A DNA stretch of 64,000 nt. Source: DATEBA01 sp035288045 (GTDB taxonomy: Bacteria > Actinomycetota > UBA4738 > HRBIN12). The position numbers were made by a program, and so were the translations under genes. The notes under the pieces were generated by a model. The model searched no databases. It was not told where the DNA came from and saw only the letters and a program-made list of their open reading frames with translations. Every line of letters begins with the position of its first letter. Position 1 is the first letter of the stretch. Where the stretch lies: contig DATEBA010000012.1 of NCBI GenBank assembly GCA_035288045.1, positions 1 through 64,000 on the forward strand, in the 5' to 3' direction. Positions 51,340 to 59,642 of this stretch are shown here, piece by piece.

Positions 51340-52493
51340 GGGTCGCGAGCCGGATAGAGTCGCTGCCGCCATACCTGTTCGCCGAGCTCGACAAGAAGCT
51401 CGCGGCCAAGCGCGCCGAGGGGGTCGACGTGATCTCGCTCGGTGTCGGCGACCCGGATCAACCGACGCCCGACCACGTCGTCCGCGCCATGCAGAGCGCC
51501 GTGGCCGAGAGCACGAATCACCGGTATCCCTCGTACTACGGGAGCCGGGAGTTCCGCCAGGCCGTCGTCGACTGGTACATGCGTCGCTTCGGCGTCGCGC
51601 TCGACCCCGAGACCGAGGTGCTCGCGCTGATCGGCTCGAAGGAGGGGCTCGGGCACCTGTCGTTCGCGTTCGTGGACCCCGGCGACGAGGCGCTCGTCCC
51701 GGATCCCGGCTACCCCGTCTACGCCATCAGCACGCTCCTGGCGGGCGGCATCCCGATGTCGCTGCCGATGCCGGCCGAGCGCGGCTTCCTTCCGGACTTC
51801 GAGGACACCGCGGTCACCGCGCGAACGAAGCTGCTCTGGTTGAACTTCCCGAGCAACCCGACGGCCGCCGTCGCCGATCGCTCGACCTTCGAGGAGGCCG
51901 TCGCGTTCGCGGTGGAGCACGGGCTCCTGCTCGCGCACGACGCGGCCTACTCGGAGATCACGTTCGACGGCTACGTGGCACCCTCGGTCCTCCAGGTGCC
52001 CGGCGCGAAGGACGTGGCCCTCGAGTTCGGTTCGCTCTCGAAGTCGTCGAATATGACGGGTTGGCGGATCGGGTACTGCGTCGGGAGCGCGCACGCGATC
52101 AGGGCCCTGTCGATCGTGAAGACGAACCTGGACTCCGGCCAGTTCACCGCCGTACAGCAGGCGGCGATCGCTGCGCTCTCGGGGCCCGACCGGGTCCTGG
52201 ATGAGCTCCGAGCGACGTATCAGCGTCGGCGGGATCTCGTGATCGGGACCCTGAACGGCCTCGGCTGGGAGCTCACGCCGCCGCTCGGTTCGATCTACGT
52301 GTGGCTACCGGCGCTCGAGGGGCAGAGCTCAGCCGGGTTCGCCGATCTCCTGCTGGACGAGGCGGGCGTGTTCGTCGCGCCCGGGACGGGATACGGCCCT
52401 GCCGGCGAGGGGTACGTGCGGATATCGCTCACGGTGCCGGAGGACCGGCTCGCCGAAGCGATGGACCGGGTCGCGCGGGTCGTGGGGGGCTGA
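51336..52493 (+). CDS. class I aminotransferase, LL-diaminopimelate aminotransferase-like
   Basis: 385-aa PLP aminotransferase from TTG 51336, which overlaps the dapF stop. The N terminus LPPYLFAELDKKLAAKRAEGVDVISLGVGDPDQPTP is the pattern seen in proteins annotated as DapL-type LL-DAP aminotransferases. FPSNPTAAVA is the cofactor region and SLSKSSNMTGWRIGY holds the PLP lysine. Next to dapF, and with dapA and dapB in the window but no dapC/D/E or ddh seen, it likely converts tetrahydrodipicolinate directly to LL-DAP. An aspartate or other amino-acid aminotransferase role is possible. Confidence 0.85.
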   Translation: MRVASRIESLPPYLFAELDKKLAAKRAEGVDVISLGVGDPDQPTPDHVVRAMQSAVAESTNHRYPSYYGSREFRQAVVDWYMRRFGVALDPETEVLALIGSKEGLGHLSFAFVDPGDEALVPDPGYPVYAISTLLAGGIPMSLPMPAERGFLPDFEDTAVTARTKLLWLNFPSNPTAAVADRSTFEEAVAFAVEHGLLLAHDAAYSEITFDGYVAPSVLQVPGAKDVALEFGSLSKSSNMTGWRIGYCVGSAHAIRALSIVKTNLDSGQFTAVQQAAIAALSGPDRVLDELRATYQRRRDLVIGTLNGLGWELTPPLGSIYVWLPALEGQSSAGFADLLLDEAGVFVAPGTGYGPAGEGYVRISLTVPEDRLAEAMDRVARVVGG

Positions 52494-53830
52494 TGGCCGA
52501 GCGACCCAGGCGTCGCCCCGCCGACCCGGGCGCCCTCGAGTCACCCCTGTCGGCGACCTGGCGCCCCCGAGTGCGAGAGAAGGCCGTCCTGGTGGGGGTG
52601 GGCAGGGGGCTCGATTCCTCGTCGCTCGACGAGTTGGCTGCTCTCGCCGATACCGCTGGAGCGGAGCCGGTGGCGCGGATCCTTCAGGCGCGGACGGATC
52701 CTGACCCGGCGACCTTCGTCGGCAAGGGCAAGCTCGAGGAGATCCACCGCGCGCTGCACGGCTCGGGCGCCGATGCTGTGATCCTGGACGACGAGCTCTC
52801 GCCCGGGCAGCTCCGCAACCTGGAGGAGCGGCTGGGGGTCAAGGTGGTCGATCGGACGGCCCTGATCCTCGACATCTTCGCTCTCCACGCACGGTCGCGC
52901 GAAGGCAAGGCGCAGGTGGAGCTCGCGCAGCTTAACTACCTCCTGCCGCGGTTGCGCGGATGGGGCGAGGCCATGTCCAGGCTGGGCGGCGGGATCGGCA
53001 CCCGGGGGCCCGGTGAGACGAAGCTTGAGGTCGATCGGCAGCACATCAAGCGGCGGATCTCGAAGCTGGGCCGCGACCTGCGCGACCTCTCGCGCACGCG
53101 CGCCGTCAAGCGTTCGCGCCGCCAGAGGTCTGGAGTGCCGCAGGTCGCGATCGCCGGGTACACGAACGCCGGGAAGTCGACCCTCATGAACGCACTGACG
53201 AGAGCAGACGTGGTCGTGGCCGATCAGCTGTTCGCGACCCTGGACCCGACGGCCCGGCGCCTGGGTTTGCCCGGGGGTCGCACGGTCGTGGTCTCGGACA
53301 CCGTCGGGTTCGTACGCAAACTGCCCCATGATCTCGTCGAGGCGTTCCGCTCGACGCTCGAGGAGGTGGGCTTTGCGAGCCTCGTGCTGCACGTGGCCGA
53401 CGGGTCGTCTCCGGAAGTGGAGGAGCAAGTGAACGCGGTGCGCGAGGTGTTGGCCGAGATCGGGGCCGGCGCGATCCCCGAGGTCCTCTGCATGAACAAG
53501 ATCGACCGCATGAGCGAGGTGGAGCTTGCCCGCGCGGCGCGCAGATTCCCCGAAGCCGTTTTCGTGTCCGGGCTCCAAGGTGAGGGGCTGGTCGAGCTCG
53601 TCGACCGGATCGCCGAGGCGCTCCCACGACCACCGGTCGAGGTCACGGTACTCGTCCCCTACGGCCGAGAGGAACTGACGGCTCGGCTGCATCGCGAGGC
53701 CGAGGTGCTGTCCTCCGACGCCACGACCGATGGAACGTTGGTGCACGCCCGGGTGGGGGAGCGCCTGCTCGCGGCGATCAGCGACCTGGTGGTGGCCCCC
53801 GACGGTGCCGCGAGGTTCGGGGATCCCTAG
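52493..53830 (+). CDS. hflX: ribosome-associated GTPase HflX
   Basis: 445-aa GTPase that splits stalled ribosomes under stress. N-terminal HflX domain (FVGKGKLEEI, DDELSPGQLRNLEERLGVKVVDRTALILDIF), middle QLNYLLPRLRGWGEAMSRLGGGIGTRGPGETKLE, and G domain with G1 GYTNAGKSTL, G3 DTVGFVRKLP and G4 NKID. ATG 52493 overlaps the aminotransferase stop. Position after miaA/dapF is conserved in actinobacteria. Convergent with the SIS gene, sharing 4 bases. Confidence 0.95.
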   Translation: MAERPRRRPADPGALESPLSATWRPRVREKAVLVGVGRGLDSSSLDELAALADTAGAEPVARILQARTDPDPATFVGKGKLEEIHRALHGSGADAVILDDELSPGQLRNLEERLGVKVVDRTALILDIFALHARSREGKAQVELAQLNYLLPRLRGWGEAMSRLGGGIGTRGPGETKLEVDRQHIKRRISKLGRDLRDLSRTRAVKRSRRQRSGVPQVAIAGYTNAGKSTLMNALTRADVVVADQLFATLDPTARRLGLPGGRTVVVSDTVGFVRKLPHDLVEAFRSTLEEVGFASLVLHVADGSSPEVEEQVNAVREVLAEIGAGAIPEVLCMNKIDRMSEVELARAARRFPEAVFVSGLQGEGLVELVDRIAEALPRPPVEVTVLVPYGREELTARLHREAEVLSSDATTDGTLVHARVGERLLAAISDLVVAPDGAARFGDP

Positions 53831-54819
53831 GGGCTCCCGATGCTCCAGAGGGCGGGGTCGCCCCAGGCCCCGGTTATCACGCGGTCCGGGTTCTCGCCCT
53901 TGTCCTCCGCGAAGCGGAGCGCGAGGAGCTGGAGGCGCGCGGTCAGGGGGATCTGCGCTAGGAGCGGGGGAAGATCGGCGGGCTCCACGACCGTGGTGAC
54001 GCCGATGCCCTCGGCTTCGGCCGCGCGCGCGACGGCTGAGACGAACCCATCGGGGTCCGGTGGGGAGAGTGCGACCATGTGATCCTCGGCCGTGAGAGGC
54101 ACGGCAGACCCGTGCAACAGGTACTCGGCGTCGTAGCCCTCGCAGAGCGTCCGCGAGGCCTCGCGCAACTTGAGCGCACCTTCCCGAGCGGTCACCGACG
54201 CCGGGCCCGCGCCGTAGAGGAGGAGTAGGCGGCGGGGTCGAGGGACCCGCTGGATGCCCGGGTCGGCGATCGCCGCGCGGACCGCCCCGGGCACCTTGGC
54301 GAGCGTGTCCGCCGCCGCCGTGTCGGAGCCCAGCGCCGCAGCGATACGGGCGAGGATGATCAACGCGCCGGAGTAGCTCACCGTGTAGGTTTCGGACTCC
54401 TCCTTGGGAACGGTCTCGATGGAGTCGGGCAGCTCGCCGTTCTGGCGGGTGATCGCCACCACCCTTATCCCGGCGTTCACGGCTTGACGGAACCCCGCCG
54501 CCACGTACGCGGTCTCGGCGCCGGCGTTGTGGCTGATCAGTATCACTCCGTCCTGCGGGGTGACGAACGGAGGCCAGGTGACGAAATGCATGGAGGGGAC
54601 GGCGACCGCGCCGCGTCCGGCCTCCTGAAGCATGGCGGCGCCGAGCTCCGCTGCGTGTTGGCTCGTGCCGGTTCCGACGAGCCACAGCCGGCGGCATCGA
54701 TGCAGCCGCTCGGCGGCCTCGTGGAGGCGGGGTTCGTCGTGGGTCAGGAGCCGTTCGAGCTGTTCGGGTTGGGAGTTGATCGCCCGCTCAAGGGCGGTCG
54801 TCGCCCGCTGTTCCTGCAA
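53827..54819 (-). CDS. SIS-domain protein (sugar isomerase/deaminase-like)
   Basis: 330 aa. TTG 54819 lies behind GGGAGGTGGGG, the best start I can find in an otherwise open frame. Two SIS domains: the first around LWLVGTGTSQHAAELGAAMLQ and VILISHNAGAETAYVAAGFRQAVNAGIRVVAITRQN, the second around LLLLYGAGPASVTAREGALKLREASRTLCEGYDAEYLLHGSAVPL. This resembles the isomerase half of GlmS or AgaS/FrlB proteins, but the glutaminase domain is missing. Substrate unknown, presumably an amino sugar phosphate. It starts 35 bases after lexA, so may share its transcript. Confidence 0.85.
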   Translation of the reverse strand: MQEQRATTALERAINSQPEQLERLLTHDEPRLHEAAERLHRCRRLWLVGTGTSQHAAELGAAMLQEAGRGAVAVPSMHFVTWPPFVTPQDGVILISHNAGAETAYVAAGFRQAVNAGIRVVAITRQNGELPDSIETVPKEESETYTVSYSGALIILARIAAALGSDTAAADTLAKVPGAVRAAIADPGIQRVPRPRRLLLLYGAGPASVTAREGALKLREASRTLCEGYDAEYLLHGSAVPLTAEDHMVALSPPDPDGFVSAVARAAEAEGIGVTTVVEPADLPPLLAQIPLTARLQLLALRFAEDKGENPDRVITGAWGDPALWSIGSP

Positions 54820-54854
54820 GCCCCACCTCCCGGCGGATCCGGTTGCGACGGAGC

Positions 54855-55460
54855 TTAGAGCTTCCTCAGGACCGCCACCACCTTGCCGACGATCCGCCCG
54901 TCGGGCATCTCGAGCGGCTCGAGCGACGGGTTCTCGGGGAGGAGAAGGACGCGCCCGTCCTCCCGGTGGAAACGCTTGACGGTGGCCTCGTCCTCCGCCG
55001 GCCCGGGGAGGAGCGCGGCGACGATATCGCCTTCGCCTGCCGTGTCCTGGCGGCGCACCAGCACGAGGTCTCCGTCGAGGATCCCGGCGCCGACCATGGA
55101 ATCGCCGACGACCCGGAGCGCGAAGTGGTCGGCGCCTTCTGCGAAGTCGGCCGGCACCGTCAGGTACTCCTCGATGTTCTCCTCGGCGAGGACAGGGGCG
55201 CCGGCGGCGATCCGGCCCACGAGCGGAACGACCGCGCCCTTGGCTCGGCGCCCGGCCAGCTCGATCGCGCGCGGCTTGGTGGGATCGCGGCGGAGGAGCC
55301 CCCTGCGCTCGAGGTTCGCGAGTTGGCTGTGAACGCTCGACGACGAGGTCAACCCGACGGCGTGACCGATCTCCCGGACCGTCGGTGGATAACCCCGGTG
55401 CCGCACCGTCTTGGAGATGAACTCGAGGATGCGACGCTGCCTGGCTGTGAGATCGTCCAT
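54855..55460 (-). CDS. lexA: SOS-response repressor LexA
   Basis: 201 aa from ATG 55460, which has AGGAGG (55467-55472) at good spacing; an upstream in-frame ATG at 55490 is less likely. Winged-helix DNA-binding domain LTARQRRILEFISKTVRHRGYPPTVREIGHAVGLTSSSSVHSQLANLERRG, then the S24 peptidase domain with the cleavage-site Ala-Gly in VGRIAAGAPVLAEENIEEY, catalytic Ser in VVGDSMVGAGILDGD and catalytic Lys in EATVKRFHRE. SOS boxes at 55507-55545 should make it autoregulated. Confidence 0.95.
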   Translation of the reverse strand: MDDLTARQRRILEFISKTVRHRGYPPTVREIGHAVGLTSSSSVHSQLANLERRGLLRRDPTKPRAIELAGRRAKGAVVPLVGRIAAGAPVLAEENIEEYLTVPADFAEGADHFALRVVGDSMVGAGILDGDLVLVRRQDTAGEGDIVAALLPGPAEDEATVKRFHREDGRVLLLPENPSLEPLEMPDGRIVGKVVAVLRKL

Positions 55461-55506
55461 GTGACCCCTCCTGGTGCCGGACCCTAGCACGGGCAGCGCC
55501 TGGAAT

Positions 55507-55545
55507 CAAACATACGTTCGGTCTTGACATCGAACACCCGTTCGC
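55507..55545. promoter_or_regulatory. two LexA boxes in the lexA/LysM divergent region
   Basis: Box 1 CAAACATACGTTCG (55507-55520) is a near-perfect half-symmetric site. Box 2 TCGAACACCCGTTCGC (55530-55545) fits GAACN4GTTC. Centres are about 24 bp apart. A plus-strand TTGACA at 55524-55529 lies between them and forms the -35 of the LysM gene, with a weak -10 CACGAT at 55547-55552, so box 2 occupies the promoter spacer exactly as at recA. Confidence 0.8.
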
Positions 55546-55558
55546 TCACGATTGCAGC

Positions 55559-55840
55559 GTGGCTCGAACACGTGTGCGGTGGCGGCGCCTCTGCTCGGCT
55601 GTTCTGGGGATTGGGCTGCTGCTCTGGCTGGCGGGAGCCGTGACTGCCGATGACCGTTCCCAGGACCCGGACACGGTGTACACGGTTCGGGGCGGCGACA
55701 CGGTGTGGGAGATCGCCTCGCGGGAGGTTGGCTCCGCAGGGGACCCTCGCCCCGTGGTCGATGCCATCGTCGGCTCGAACGCGATCGATCCGGGCGCCCT
55801 TGCTCCGGGGAGCGAGCTGTGGATCTCAGCCGGCGGTTGA
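55559..55840 (+). CDS. LysM-domain membrane protein, likely SOS cell-division inhibitor (YneA/ChiZ/DivS type)
   Basis: 93 aa. GTG 55559, a basic N terminus, one membrane helix (LCSAVLGIGLLLWLAGAV, about 11-30) and a single LysM domain (YTVRGGDTVWEIASREVGSAGDPRPVVDAIVGSNAIDPGALAPGSELWI). A small LysM protein divergent from lexA under an SOS box is the arrangement of YneA in Bacillus, ChiZ (Rv2719c) in mycobacteria and DivS in Corynebacterium, all division suppressors during DNA damage. The assignment rests on architecture and position. The start lies 6 bases after the -10, so translation is probably leaderless. Confidence 0.8.
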   Translation: MARTRVRWRRLCSAVLGIGLLLWLAGAVTADDRSQDPDTVYTVRGGDTVWEIASREVGSAGDPRPVVDAIVGSNAIDPGALAPGSELWISAGG

Positions 55841-55900
55841 CGGCCCAGATGTTGCCCGGTACCGTCCAGCCGAACCCCATATCTTGTGGCGAGGTGCGCA

Positions 55901-56377
55901 GTGCGGTGCCCTTGGTGTCATCACGAAGAGGATCGAGTTGTCGATTCCCGGCCTGCGGAGAACGGGTCGGCCATCCGCCGGAGGCGAGAGTGCGTCTCCT
56001 GCGCTCGCCGGTACACAACCTTCGAGCGGATCGAGCAGGTGCTCCTCACGATCGTGAAGCGCGACGACTCCCGCGAGCCATACGAGCGGGAGAAGGTGCT
56101 GGCCGGCGTCCGCAAGGCTCTCAAGAACCGGCCGGTGAGCGAGGAGGACGTGGTGTCGCTCGCCGAGAGGGTTGAGGGGCGGCTCCGGCGGAAGGGCCCC
56201 GAGGTGGCGTCGCAGGACGTGGGGCTGGAGGTGCTGGCTCAGCTAGGGAAGCTGGACCAGGTCGCGTACATGCGGTTCGCTAGCGTCTACAAGGACTTCC
56301 AGGAGATAACCGACTTCGAGCGAGAGCTCGGGCTCCTGCTGCAGAAGCGGGAGCCGGCCAAGCGCCGGAGCCGCTGA
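55901..56377 (+). CDS. nrdR: transcriptional repressor NrdR
   Basis: 158-aa repressor of ribonucleotide reductase genes. GTG 55901 starts the canonical N terminus (M)RCPWCHHEEDRVVDSRPAENGSAIRRRRECVSCARRYTTFE, a CxxC...CxxC zinc ribbon; GTG 55886 is an in-frame alternative five codons earlier. The ATP-cone domain follows (VKRDDSREPYEREKVLAGVRKALKNRPVSEEDV). A -10-like TATCTT is at 55880-55885. It sits directly upstream of its expected target nrdJ, with boxes at 56405-56450. Confidence 0.94.
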   Translation: MRCPWCHHEEDRVVDSRPAENGSAIRRRRECVSCARRYTTFERIEQVLLTIVKRDDSREPYEREKVLAGVRKALKNRPVSEEDVVSLAERVEGRLRRKGPEVASQDVGLEVLAQLGKLDQVAYMRFASVYKDFQEITDFERELGLLLQKREPAKRRSR

Positions 56378-56404
56378 CCGGCCTCGGTCCACGGGCCGGT
56401 GAGA

Positions 56405-56474
56405 TACTAGATGTTGTGGTCGACAAAGATTCTCGCCACATCATCTTGACGAACGGCCCCGGTGGAGGCAGAAT
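56405..56474 (+). promoter_or_regulatory. nrdJ promoter with tandem NrdR-like boxes
   Basis: Two sites resemble the NrdR consensus (CWATATNTTG core): CTAGATGTTG at 56407-56416 and CATCATCTTG at 56439-56448, exactly 32 bp apart, i.e. three helical turns, the usual NrdR tandem spacing. The second overlaps TTGACG (56446-56451), which with a 17-base spacer and CAGAAT (56469-56474) makes the promoter, so NrdR binding would cover the -35. Confidence 0.65.
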
Positions 56475-56487
56475 CACGGGCGCGTGA

Positions 56488-56501
56488 TTACAGGCCTGTA
56501 A
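56488..56501 (+). promoter_or_regulatory. 14-bp perfect palindrome just after the nrdJ transcription start
   Basis: TTACAGGCCTGTAA is fully symmetric and lies 7-20 bases downstream of the predicted start (about 56481). It could be an operator for another regulator or a small RNA hairpin. I do not recognise it. Confidence 0.4.
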
Positions 56502-56539
56502 GAGCCTTCCCCAAGGGCGCGATACAAGGGGGACCGAGA

Positions 56540-59248
56540 ATGAACCAGGGGGACGTCCAGGTCATCCGCGAGGGTCTGACCTTCAAGCGGTACTTCACGA
56601 ACGAGGGCGTCCATCCCTTCGACGAGGTCGAATGGGAAAGGCGGGACGCGGTCATCCCGAACTACAAGGAGGGCGGGAACGCCTTCGAGCAGCCCGACGT
56701 GGAGTTCCCGGCCAGCTGGTCGCAGAACGCCACCAACATAGTCGCGCAGAAGTACTTCAGGGGCACCCTCGGAACACCGGAGCGCGAGTCGAGCGTCCGC
56801 CAGCTGATCTCACGGGTGGTCGACACGATCCGCGGATGGGGCGTGAAGGACGCCTACTTCGAGACCGAGCACGACGCGCAGGTCTTCGGCGACGAGCTCA
56901 CGCATCTGCTCGTCACCCAGAAGGCGTCGTTCAACTCCCCTGTGTGGTTCAACCTCGGGGTCCCCAACGTGCCGGTGCAGGCTTCCGCGTGCTTCATCCT
57001 GGCCGTCGACGACACGATGAGCTCGATCCTGAACTGGTACGTCGAGGAGGGAACGATCTTCAAGGGCGGCTCCGGGTCGGGGATCAACCTTTCGGGGCTC
57101 CGCTCGAGCAAGGAGCCCCTGGGTGGTGGCGGAACCGCTTCGGGTCCCGTGTCTTTCATGCGCGGCGCCGACGCGAGCGCCGGGACGATCAAGTCGGGGG
57201 GAAAGACCCGCCGCGCCGCGAAGATGGTCGTGCTGAACGCCGATCATCCGGACGTTCGCGACTTCATATGGTGCAAGGCCGTCGAGGAGCGAAAGGCGAG
57301 GGCCCTGCAGGCCGCCGGGTTCGACATGGATCTCGACGGGAAGGACTCACATTCGGTCCAGTACCAGAACGCGAACAACTCCGTCCGCGTGACCGACGAG
57401 TTCATGCAGGCCTACCTCGAGGACCGCGACTGGAAGTTGAAGGCCGTCACGACGGGCGAGACGATCGAGCCGATCCGCGCGCGAGACCTCATGCGGGACA
57501 TCACGCTCGCGGCGTGGGAATGCGCCGATCCGGGGATGCAGTACGACACCACAACAAACGAATGGCACACGTGCCCGGCGTCGGGTCGCATCAACGCCAG
57601 TAACCCCTGTTCGGAGTACGTTCACCTGGACAACTCAGCATGCAACCTGGCCTCGCTCAACCTGCTCAAGTTCCTGGACGAGGAGAGCGCCTTCGACGTC
57701 GCGAGCTTCAGGCACGCCGTCGAGGTCGTGTTCACGGCCCAGGAGATCATCGTCGGCAACTCGGATTACCCCACTGACAAGATCGCGCGGAACGCCAAGG
57801 CTTTCCGGCAGCTCGGTCTGGGCTACGCGAACCTGGGTGCGCTTCTCATGGCTCGAGGACTGCCGTACGACTCCGACGGCGGGCGTGCCTGGGCGGGTGC
57901 GATCACGTCGCTCATGACCGGCCAGGCGTACCGCGCGAGCGCGCGCATAGCCGAGGTCACGGGGCCCTTCGCCGGGTTCCCGCCGAACCGCGACGCGATG
58001 CTTCGCGTCATGCGCAAGCACCGAGCGGCGGCCGACGACATCGACCCCGACCACGTGCCCGAAGGCCTCCTCTCCGCGGCGAGGAGCGCCTGGGACGAGG
58101 CGATCTCGCTCGGCGAGCTGCACGGCTACCGCAACGCGCAGGTGAGCGTGCTCGCTCCCACCGGCACGATCGGCCTGATGATGGACTGCGACACCACCGG
58201 CATCGAGCCGGACCTGGCCCTGGTCAAGAACAAGAAGCTCGTCGGCGGCGGCACGATGCGAATCGTGAACCAGACGGTGGCGCGCGCACTCCGGCGCCTC
58301 GGGTACTCCGAAGAGCAGGCAGATGACATCGTCGCCTACATCGCGGAGCACAACTCGGTCGTGGGGGCGCCCCACCTGCGCGAGGAGCACTATCCCGTGT
58401 TCGACACCTCGATGGGCGAGCGGGCCATCCACTACATGGGACACGTCCGAATGATGGCGGCCGTCCAGCCGAGCATCAGCGGGGCAATCAGCAAGACCGT
58501 GAACATGCCCGAGCAGGCGACGGTCGAGGAGGTGGAGCAGCTGTTCGTGGAGTCGTGGCGGCTGGGACTGAAGGCCGTCGCCATCTACCGCGACAACTGC
58601 AAGGTCGCTCAACCGCTCTCCGCCGACAAGAAGGCCAGGGCCGAGGAGCCGGCTCCGGTCGCCCAACCGGTTCGCAGGCGCCTGCCTCAGTCCCGGCCTT
58701 CGCGGACGATCTCGTTCGCGGTCGGGGAGGCTGAGGGTTACATCACGGCGGGCGAGTACCCCGACGACGGGATCGGGGAGATCTTCCTCAAGGTCTCCAA
58801 GCAGGGGTCCACGCTTTCCGGCGTGATGGACGCGTTCGCGATCGCGGTGTCCCTCGGGCTCCAGTACGGGGTGCCCCTGGAGGCGTTCGCGTCGAAGTTC
58901 ATCAACATGAAGTTCGAGCCGTCGGGGATCACGAACGACCCCGATGTACGACTAGCGAGCTCGCTGGTGGACTACGTGTTCCGGCGGCTGGCGATTGACT
59001 ACCTGGCGCCGGAGAAGAGGGAGTCGCTCGGGGTCCGAAGCATCGAGGAGCGCAAGGCGCTGATCGCGAACGGCAACGGTGGGGAGGTCGCTGCAGCGGT
59101 CGCAGAACCGGAGACGGCCGAAGCGCCCGAGAAGCAGAGCGCGCAGGCAGCCGATGCCCCGCTCTGCTACTCGTGTGGCTCCAAGATGCAGCCGGCGGGC
59201 TCGTGCTACGTCTGCCCGTCCTGCGGCTCGACGAGCGGCTGTTCGTGA
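56540..59248 (+). CDS. nrdJ: ribonucleoside-diphosphate reductase, adenosylcobalamin-dependent (class II)
   Basis: Makes deoxyribonucleotides using adenosylcobalamin; 902 aa from ATG 56540, behind AGGGGG. Reactive-site segments: VQASACFILAVDDTMSSILNW, GSGSGINLSGLRSS, NPCSEYVHLDNSACNLASLNLLKFLD (glycyl/cysteine/glutamate active-site region) and APTGTIGLMMDCDTTGIEPD. A TSCPD domain occurs near 760-860, and a zinc-ribbon C terminus (CYSCGSKMQPAGSCYVCPSCGSTSGCS) carries the redox cysteines. No cobalamin riboswitch is visible upstream; control seems to be by NrdR. The cofactor-making adenosyltransferase is at 32300-32842. Confidence 0.96.
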   Translation: MNQGDVQVIREGLTFKRYFTNEGVHPFDEVEWERRDAVIPNYKEGGNAFEQPDVEFPASWSQNATNIVAQKYFRGTLGTPERESSVRQLISRVVDTIRGWGVKDAYFETEHDAQVFGDELTHLLVTQKASFNSPVWFNLGVPNVPVQASACFILAVDDTMSSILNWYVEEGTIFKGGSGSGINLSGLRSSKEPLGGGGTASGPVSFMRGADASAGTIKSGGKTRRAAKMVVLNADHPDVRDFIWCKAVEERKARALQAAGFDMDLDGKDSHSVQYQNANNSVRVTDEFMQAYLEDRDWKLKAVTTGETIEPIRARDLMRDITLAAWECADPGMQYDTTTNEWHTCPASGRINASNPCSEYVHLDNSACNLASLNLLKFLDEESAFDVASFRHAVEVVFTAQEIIVGNSDYPTDKIARNAKAFRQLGLGYANLGALLMARGLPYDSDGGRAWAGAITSLMTGQAYRASARIAEVTGPFAGFPPNRDAMLRVMRKHRAAADDIDPDHVPEGLLSAARSAWDEAISLGELHGYRNAQVSVLAPTGTIGLMMDCDTTGIEPDLALVKNKKLVGGGTMRIVNQTVARALRRLGYSEEQADDIVAYIAEHNSVVGAPHLREEHYPVFDTSMGERAIHYMGHVRMMAAVQPSISGAISKTVNMPEQATVEEVEQLFVESWRLGLKAVAIYRDNCKVAQPLSADKKARAEEPAPVAQPVRRRLPQSRPSRTISFAVGEAEGYITAGEYPDDGIGEIFLKVSKQGSTLSGVMDAFAIAVSLGLQYGVPLEAFASKFINMKFEPSGITNDPDVRLASSLVDYVFRRLAIDYLAPEKRESLGVRSIEERKALIANGNGGEVAAAVAEPETAEAPEKQSAQAADAPLCYSCGSKMQPAGSCYVCPSCGSTSGCS

Positions 59249-59258
59249 TCCCTGATCT

Positions 59259-59287
59259 AGGAGGGCGGGGCTCGAACCCGCCCTCCT
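59259..59287 (+). terminator. strong hairpin after nrdJ
   Basis: AGGAGGGCGGG (59259-59269) pairs perfectly with CCCGCCCTCCT (59277-59287), an 11-bp GC-rich stem with a 7-base loop, 11 bases after the nrdJ stop. No T-run follows, as is common for actinobacterial terminators. Confidence 0.65.
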
Positions 59288-59300
59288 CGGAAGGCCCGCC

Positions 59301-59642
59301 GTGGCGCTTGACTACTGGCTGATCGAGCGCGAGAGCGCGACGGTGGGCATCCCCGTGGGAGGAGAGGAGCGGGCGACGCGGTTCTACGGGGAGGTTCTCG
59401 GGATGGAGCCGCTCCCAGGAGAGGGATTCCGCTCACAGGGGCTACAGCTGCGACTCGATATCGAGGTACCGTTCCGCCCCGTGGAGCAGCTCGCCGCGAT
59501 GGTGGTATCCGACTTAGAGGCGTTGCTGGCTCGGCTCGCCGAGCACGGCGTCAGGGCCGATGGGGAGCAGCTCGAGTTCTTCCAGCGCGTGGTGGTTCAC
59601 GACCCGTTCGGCAACGGGCTCGAGCTGATCGCTGAGCGGTGA
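59301..59642 (+). CDS. VOC (glyoxalase/bleomycin-resistance fold) family protein
   Basis: 113 aa, GTG start. One beta-alpha-beta-beta-beta repeat pattern (ERATRFYGEVLGMEPLPGEGF ... LQLRLDIEVPFRP and AAMVVSDLEALLARLAEHGVRADGEQLEFFQRVVVHDPFGNGLELIAER), with the C-terminal DPFGNGLEL signature carrying a likely metal-ligand Glu. Ligand or reaction unknown. It overlaps dut by 4 bases, so the two are co-translated. Confidence 0.82.
   Translation: MALDYWLIERESATVGIPVGGEERATRFYGEVLGMEPLPGEGFRSQGLQLRLDIEVPFRPVEQLAAMVVSDLEALLARLAEHGVRADGEQLEFFQRVVVHDPFGNGLELIAER

Noticed and set aside
56378..56539. Cobalamin riboswitch in front of the B12-dependent nrdJ
   Set aside because: The space is only about 160 bases and I find no B12-box-like GCCACTG sequence or four-way-junction pattern; NrdR boxes explain the region better.
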